Origin: Ariolimax columbianus
Taxonomy: Eukaryota; Mollusca; Gastropoda; Stylommatophora; Arionidae
Direction of reading: 5' to 3'
DNA: 64,000 nt
Assembly: GCA_036924085.1 (NCBI GenBank)
Contig: JAVGWX010000014.1
Location: forward strand, 35,659,619 to 35,723,618
Of this stretch, positions 58,671 through 64,000 are shown one piece after another. The notes below the pieces were generated by a model, which made no database searches, was not told the DNA's origin, and worked only from the letters and a program-made list of their open reading frames with translations. The translations under genes and the position numbers were made by a program. The stretch's first letter is position 1, and each line of letters begins with the position of its first letter.

Positions 58671-61146
58671 TGTGTAGGGTTGGTTCTGGTGCGTATGGTT
58701 GTTTCTAGTGTGTAGGGTTGGTCAGGGCGTATAGGGTTGGTTCAGGGTGTGTAGGTTTGGTTCTAGTGTGTAGGGTTGGTCAGGGTGTGAAGGGTTGGTT
58801 CTGGTGTAGGGTTGGTCTGCCGGTGTATCGTTGGTCTGGGTGTTTAGTGTTGGTTACGGTGTGTAGTGTTGGTCTAGGGGTGTAGGGTTGGTCTGGGTGT
58901 GTAGGGTTGGTCACTGTGTGTAGGGTTGGTTCTGGTGTGTAGGGTTGGTTCTGGGGTGTAGGGTTGGTTCTGGTGTGTAGGGTTGGTCTCGGGGTGTAGG
59001 GTTGGTCTGGGTGTGTAGTGTTGGTTCTGGTGTGTAGGGTTGGTCAGGGTGTGTAGGGTTGGTCAGGGGGTGTAGGGTTTGTTCTGGGGATGTAGGGTTG
59101 GTCAGGATGTGTAGGGTTGGTTCTGGTGTGTAGGGTTGGTTCTGGTGTGTAGGGTTGGTCAGGGTGTGTAGGGTTGGTTTTTGTGTAGAGGGTTGGTCAG
59201 GGCGTGTAGGGTTGGTCAGGGTGTGTAGGGTTGGTTTTGGTGTGTAGGGTTGGTTTTTGTGTGTAAGGTTGGTCTTTGTGTGTAGGGTTGGTCAAGGTGT
59301 GTAGTGTTGGTTCTGGTGTGTAGTTATCAGTCTGGGTGTGTATGGTTGTTCTGGTGTGTAGGGTTGGTTCTGGTGTGTAGGGTTAGTCTGGGTGTGTAGG
59401 GTTGGTTCTGGTGTATAGGGTTGGTTCTGGTGTGTAGGGTTGGTCACGGTGTGTAGGGTTGGTTCTGGTGTGTAGGGTTGGTTAGAGTGTGTAGGGTTGG
59501 TTCTGGTGTGTAGGGTTGGTCTGGGGGTGTATGGTTGGTCTGGGTGTGTAGGGTTGGTTCTGGTGTGTAGTGTTGGTTTTGGAGTGTAGGGTTGGTCGTG
59601 GTGTGTAGGGTTGGTCAGGGTGTAGGGTTGGTTCTGGTGTGTAGGGTTGGTTCTGGTGTGTATGGTTTGTTCTGGTGTGTAGGGTTAGTCTGGGGGTGTA
59701 GGGTTGGTCTGGGTGTGTAGGGTCTGTTCTGGTGTGTAGGGTTGGTCTGGGTGCATAGGGTTGGTCAGGGTGGGTAGGGTTGGTCAGGGTGTATAGGGCT
59801 GGTCTGGGGGTGTAGGGTTGGTCAGGGTGTGTAGGGTTGGTCAGGGTGTGTAGGGTTGGTCAGAGTGTGTAGGGTTGGTCTGGGGGTGTAGGGTTGGTCA
59901 GGGTGTGTAGGGTTGGTCATGGTGTGTAGGGTTGGTCAGGGTGTGTAGGGTTGGTCAGGGTGTGTAGGGTTGGTCATGGTGTGTAGGGTTGGTCAGTGCG
60001 TTTAGGGTTGGTCAGGGTGTGTAGGGTTGGTTCTGGAATGTAGGGTTGGTCAGGGTGTGTAGGTTTGGTTCTAGTGGGTAGGGTTGGTCAGGGTGTGAAG
60101 GGTTGGTTCTGGTGTAGAGTTGGTCTGGGGGTGTATCGTTGGTCTGGGTGTGTAGTGTTGGTTATGGTGTGTAGTGTTGGTTTGGGATTGTAGGGTTGGT
60201 CTTGGTGTGTAGGGTTGGTCAGGGTGTAGAGTTGGTTCTGGTGTGTAGGGTTGGTTCTGGTGTGTATGGTTGGGTCTGGTGTGTAGGGTTAGTCTGGGGG
60301 TGTAGGGTTAGTCTGGGTGTGTAGGGTTGGTCAGGGTGTGTAGGGCTGGTCAGGGTGTGTAGGGTTGGTCAGGGTGTGTAGGTTTGGTTCTAGTGTGTAG
60401 GGTCGGTCAGGGTGTGTAGGGTTGGTTCTGGTGTGTAGGGTTGGTCAGGGTGTGTAGGTTTGGTTCTAGTGTGTAGGGTTGTTCAGGGTGTGAAGGGTTG
60501 GTTCTGGTGTAGGGTTGGTCTGCTGGTGTATCGTTGGTCTGGGTGTGTAGTGTTGGTTATGGTGTGTAGTGTTGGTCTAGGGGTGTAGGGTTAGTCTGGG
60601 TGTGTAGGGTTGGTCAGGGTGTGTAGGGTTGGTCAGGGTGTGTAGGGTTTGTTCTGGTGTGTAGGGTTGATTCTGGTGTGTAGGGTTGGTCTGGGGGTGT
60701 AGGGTTGGTCTGGGTTTGTAGGGTTGGTTCTGGTGTGTAGGGTTGGTCGGGGGGTGTAGGGTTTATCAGGGTGTGTAAGGTTGGTCAGGGTGTGTAGGGT
60801 TGGTCTGGGGGTGTAGGGTTGGTCAGGGCGTGTAGGGTTGGTCAGGGTGTGTAGGGTTGGTCAGGGTGTGTAGGGTTGGTCAGGGAGTGTAGGGTTGGTT
60901 CTGGGGTTGTTGGGTTGGTCAGGGTGTGTAGGGTTGGTTTGGGGGTATAGGGTTGGTTCTGGGGGTGTAGGGTTGGTAAGGGTGTGTAGGGTTGGTCTGG
61001 GGGTGTAGGGTTGGTCTGGGGTTGTAGGGTCTGTCTGGGGGTGTAGGGTTGGTCTGGGTGTGTAGGGTCTGTCTGGGGGTGTAGGGTTGGTCTGGGGGTG
61101 TAGGGTTGTTCTGGGAGTGTAGGGTTGGTCTGGGAGTGTAGGGTTA

Positions 61147-61560
61147 AGACAAAAGCCCTAAAGATACTACTTTGACCCAATAAAGACTCTAAACTCCATC
61201 TGTGCCACGGACTGCAGATCTAGCATAAACAACTAACCTCGATGAAGAAGTAGGACAAACTTCATTACATAAACGCGTTCTCCGATGCCTACAGTGTATG
61301 CACATCCATATGTAAAAAAACAGCTAATTTAAGTTGTTGACGCCCTTTCCCGGCATTTAAAGACGTAAAACCGTGACCCTGCACATGCTTTGTCTGTTGC
61401 CCTAGGGGAAGGGTGTGGTGGAGACGTGACCTAGAAAACGGCATCCATCTTCCGTACCACCCGATCTGTGAGGCACTTACGTCTTGGATTTGTGTTGCCT
61501 ATCTGAATATATTAACGATCCATGGGAGTGGTGAGATGAATCGCTCGATGGATGGGTGGA
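61147..61560. other. No gene recognised
   Basis: Mixed DNA after an abrupt array end at gtagggttaagac. A short (TA)n lies at 61567-61581. Confidence 0.4.
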
Positions 61561-61582
61561 CAAAAAGATATATATATATATG

Positions 61583-62821
61583 TACGAGGGACGTTCAAAT
61601 CAAACCGGGACTTTTTGTTCTAGTTCTACTTGAATGGATTATAGCATTCTGTAACTACTATCATTAGTTAGGGCCACTTGTGTCATTTTACTGCTAGGTG
61701 GCCCACTTACCATTGCCACGTGATAGATAAATAAAAATGGCGGACAACACCGTTAGGGCTTGCATGGGATAGCGTGTTGTGGTGAAGTTTCTTGTGAAAA
61801 AAGACGTGAAACTTGCGAAAATTTATGGAAGACTGCAATCACAGTACGGTGATGAGACAGTCAGCCACAGTAAGGCATTTGAATGTGGTAAACGTTTTAG
61901 AGAAGGCCGTGAGTGATGATCCCAGCCATGGTGGCTCTCAACCCACCACAGTTGTTCCTATGAATATCCGGATTGTGGAACGCCTTATCCTTGAAAATCG
62001 ACTCATGACATGAGGCGAAATTGCACAAGAGGCAAGTCTTTCTCTGGGTACGGTGAACACTATTATTCATGAACATTTGCATTTTCAGAAGGTTAGATCG
62101 CCTTTGGTGGTAAGACAGCTTTCCGCTTTTGGCCGGTAGACAAGAGTTCAAACCTGCACTGAATTGAAGAAACGTTTTGGCATAAGAGGGCATGCCATTT
62201 TAGATCACAGCATTACATGTGACGAAACCAGAGTGCATTAATATACTCCTGAAGCGAAACGAGCATCCAGACAGTTGAAGCATCCACCATTCAAACAATT
62301 TAGGACATTTGCGTCTGCAGGTAAAGTGATGGCCAGTGTTTCTGGGACATACTTGGCGTCATTCATGTTGATTGTCTACCCTGTGGTGCCACTATCAACA
62401 GTGAACAACACATACCCATTATAAGTGATGTGTATAGTCGTCTGCGGACAAAAACCGCCTGGTTTGATCAGAAAGGGCGTCCTGCTCCAGTAAGATAACG
62501 CTCGACCTCATACGGCTCACTCCATTATGTGCTATCTGCAGCAGCTCGGCTATGAGGTATTACCACATCCACCTTACATCCCAGACCTCGCTCCAAGAAT
62601 TTCCACCTGTTTGGACCCCTAAAATAATTCCTCGTAGGTCAGCATTTCAGAAATGATGACGAAGTGAAACAGGCTGACCTGGATTGGTTCAGACATACTG
62701 GCAAATCTTTCTACGCTGAAGCTTTTCAAGCGTTACTTAAACGCTGGGATAAGTGCATACACGTTGGAGGAGATTATATAGAAAGATAAATGGCATTTTG
62801 ACTATTTGTTACATTTTTTTT
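61583..62821 (+). mobile_element. Mariner-family transposon, near full length, 3' end lost
   Basis: The left terminal repeat is at 61583 (tacgagggacgttcaaatc), directly after TA-rich DNA. The transposase region is about the normal length for mariner. After the TAA and a T-run (62813-62821) the sequence passes into an R1 copy, and the right terminal repeat seen in copy 1 is not present. Confidence 0.85.
61737..62789 (+). pseudogene. Mariner transposase, about 351 codons, inactivated
   Basis: The span from ATG 61737 to TAA 62787-62789 is 1,053 bp, in line with the approximately 345 residues usual for mariner transposases. The N-terminal helix-turn-helix region, the CDETRVH motif with the first catalytic Asp (62221-62223) and DNARPHTAH with the second (62494-62496) are visible. 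The third Asp, in the SDFHLF-type motif, is replaced by Asn (62598-62600). The second-to-third spacing fits D34D once a one-base frameshift is allowed. An in-frame TAG at codon 12 and several later stops add to this. Confidence 0.88.
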
Positions 62822-63513
62822 CCTTCCAACTTTGCAAGTAGCAGGATTTGTATACGGGGATCGGAATGTGGTGGGTTGTACATTACACTTGACTTCAATA
62901 TTTGCACCTTTTGGTCTGACACATCCGACTTCAGCAAGCATTTTTTTGTACCGAATTAACCTTCCGTCTTCGAGCTCTTCTCCTTAGCAAGTCTGCTCTG
63001 TTGCAGGTGTAGAAGGCTCTGCCAGCTCTGTGTCGCTGGCCCTGACGCTAGCAGTCAGCTCTGGGTCGCTGGTCCTAACGCTAGCAGTCAGCTCTGTGTC
63101 GCTGGCCCTAACGCTAGCAGTCAGCTCTGGGTCGCTGGCCCTGACGCTAGCAGTCAGCTCTGGGTCGCTGGCCCTGACGCTAGCAGTCAGCTCTGGGTCG
63201 CTGGCCCTGACGCTAGCAGTCAGCTATGGGTCGCTGGCCCTGACGCTAGCAGTCAGCTCTGGGTCACTGGCCTTGACGCTAGCAGTCAGCTATGGGTCGC
63301 TGGCCCTAACTCTAGCAGTCAGCTCTGGGTCGCTGGCCCTGACGCTAGCAGTCAGCTATGTGTCGCTGGCCCTGACGCTAGCAGTCAGATCTGGGTCGCT
63401 GGCCCTGACGCTAGCAGTCAGCTCTGGGTCGCTGGCCCTGACGCTAGCAGTCAGCTCTGGGTCGATGACCGCAACAGCTCATGCACTGCTCAACATCGTG
63501 ATCCCATAGTGAG
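62822..63513 (-). mobile_element. R1 dispersed element, copy g, with expanded 33-bp cassette
   Basis: In plus-strand order: the 3' end (gcaagtagcaggatttgtat), the core (catccgacttcagcaagcat at about 62926), ggtgtagaaggctctgccag, the array, then the 5' end (ctcatgcactgctcaacatc…gatccca). Ends match copy a, where the array position holds one unit. Confidence 0.82.
63030..63467. repeat. 33-bp array in R1g, about 13 units
   Basis: Units carry gtcgctggccctgacgctag and cagtcagctctgg. 33 bp is eleven codons, hence the 159-codon frame of Leu-Ala-Leu-Thr repeats, which is not a gene. Confidence 0.95.
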
Positions 63514-63593
63514 CATTTAACAGCTACAGAAATAGACAGACAGACAGATAGAGAGAGAGAAAGATAGACATATAAATATATAGATAGACAGAC

Positions 63594-64000
<407 letters not shown>

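Larger units (their letters stand above)
40275..61146. repeat. Giant 19-bp satellite array, about 20.9 kb
   Basis: One continuous array of roughly 1,100 units of 19 bp. Main unit types are ggtcagggtgtgtagggtt, ggttctggtgtgtagggtt and ggtctgggtgtgtagggtt. Single-base and length variants are scattered. The plus strand is rich in G and T and very poor in C. No transposon interrupts it, unlike every other part of the window. Minus-strand frames of 60-112 codons (Pro/Thr/His-rich) recur every 57 bp, the least common multiple of 19 and 3, and are not gene evidence. Confidence 0.97.

Noticed and set aside
40275..61146. True telomere
   Set aside because: The period is 19 bp, exact TTAGGG arrays are absent, and unrelated sequence follows on both sides.
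40275..61146. Kinship of the giant array with the R2 cassette through the shared word gtcaggg
   Set aside because: Seven bases only, different period and no shared flank. Chance is sufficient.
42558..61180. Recurrent Pro/Thr/His-rich minus frames in the giant array, like antifreeze or mucin repeats
   Set aside because: The 19-bp period gives the same 19-residue cycle in all frames. The frames are short, end at random variants and lack any start or exon context.
63030..63509. 159-codon Leu-Ala-Leu-Thr-Leu-Ala-Val-Ser frame resembling a membrane or fibrous protein
   Set aside because: It is the 33-bp R1 cassette array. The single-copy versions in other R1 elements are clearly non-coding.

Overview
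This window looks like repeat-rich nuclear DNA from an invertebrate animal. It has no operons, no bacterial-type gene packing, and no intact host gene that I can recognise. What it holds is decayed transposons of metazoan type: mariner, several non-LTR (LINE) retrotransposon tails, and tRNA-headed SINEs. Between them lie at least fifteen unrelated minisatellites. The style of the LINE C-termini, the tRNA-SINE heads and the abundance of minisatellites suggest a lophotrochozoan, with a mollusc as my best guess. That is inference, not proof.

Layout. 1-3.3 kb: simple repeats, a 19-bp minisatellite and a long ATCT microsatellite. 3.6-4.85 kb: an internally deleted mariner copy with a nested insertion. 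5-8.4 kb: dispersed repeats, a 24-bp array and a tRNA-SINE. 8.85-12.3 kb: a 34-bp array split by a fold-back element and by a 5'-truncated LINE carrying RNase H. 12.3-20.6 kb: dispersed repeats, LINE tails and a SINE with a LINE tail nested in it. 20.6-31.3 kb: two dispersed families (here R1 and R2), more LINE remnants, two SINEs and minisatellites of 18, 20, 22, 32, 37, 38 and 55 bp. 31.4-34.5 kb: purine-rich DNA and 23-bp and 24-bp arrays. 35.5-37.3 kb: a LINE reverse-transcriptase pseudogene on the minus strand. 38.5-39.7 kb: further R1 and R2 copies. 40.3-61.15 kb: a single uninterrupted array of about 19-bp units, roughly a third of the window, with higher-order repeats of about 3.0 kb and 1.93 kb. 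61.6-64 kb: a longer but dead mariner copy, an R1 copy with a 33-bp array, and a TAGA microsatellite.

The most interesting biology is in the repeats. R1 and R2 are short dispersed elements that carry a tandem cassette near one end. Copy number of the cassette differs sharply between insertions: 1 to about 13 units of 33 bp in R1, and about 1.5 to 14 units of 37 bp in R2. The two cassette units share a 14-base core. R1 and R2 share a 3' segment, R1 shares a central core with a tRNA-SINE, and one R2 copy is fused to that SINE's 3' half. This points to a modular SINE-like family that seeds minisatellites. The 21-kb array is G-rich on the plus strand, carries a telomere-like TAGGGT in most units, and has closely spaced G-triplets able to form G-quadruplexes.

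Every protein-like signal recognised with confidence belongs to a transposon, and all are broken by stops, frameshifts or truncation. Short open frames inside arrays follow from the period of the repeat and are not annotated as genes.
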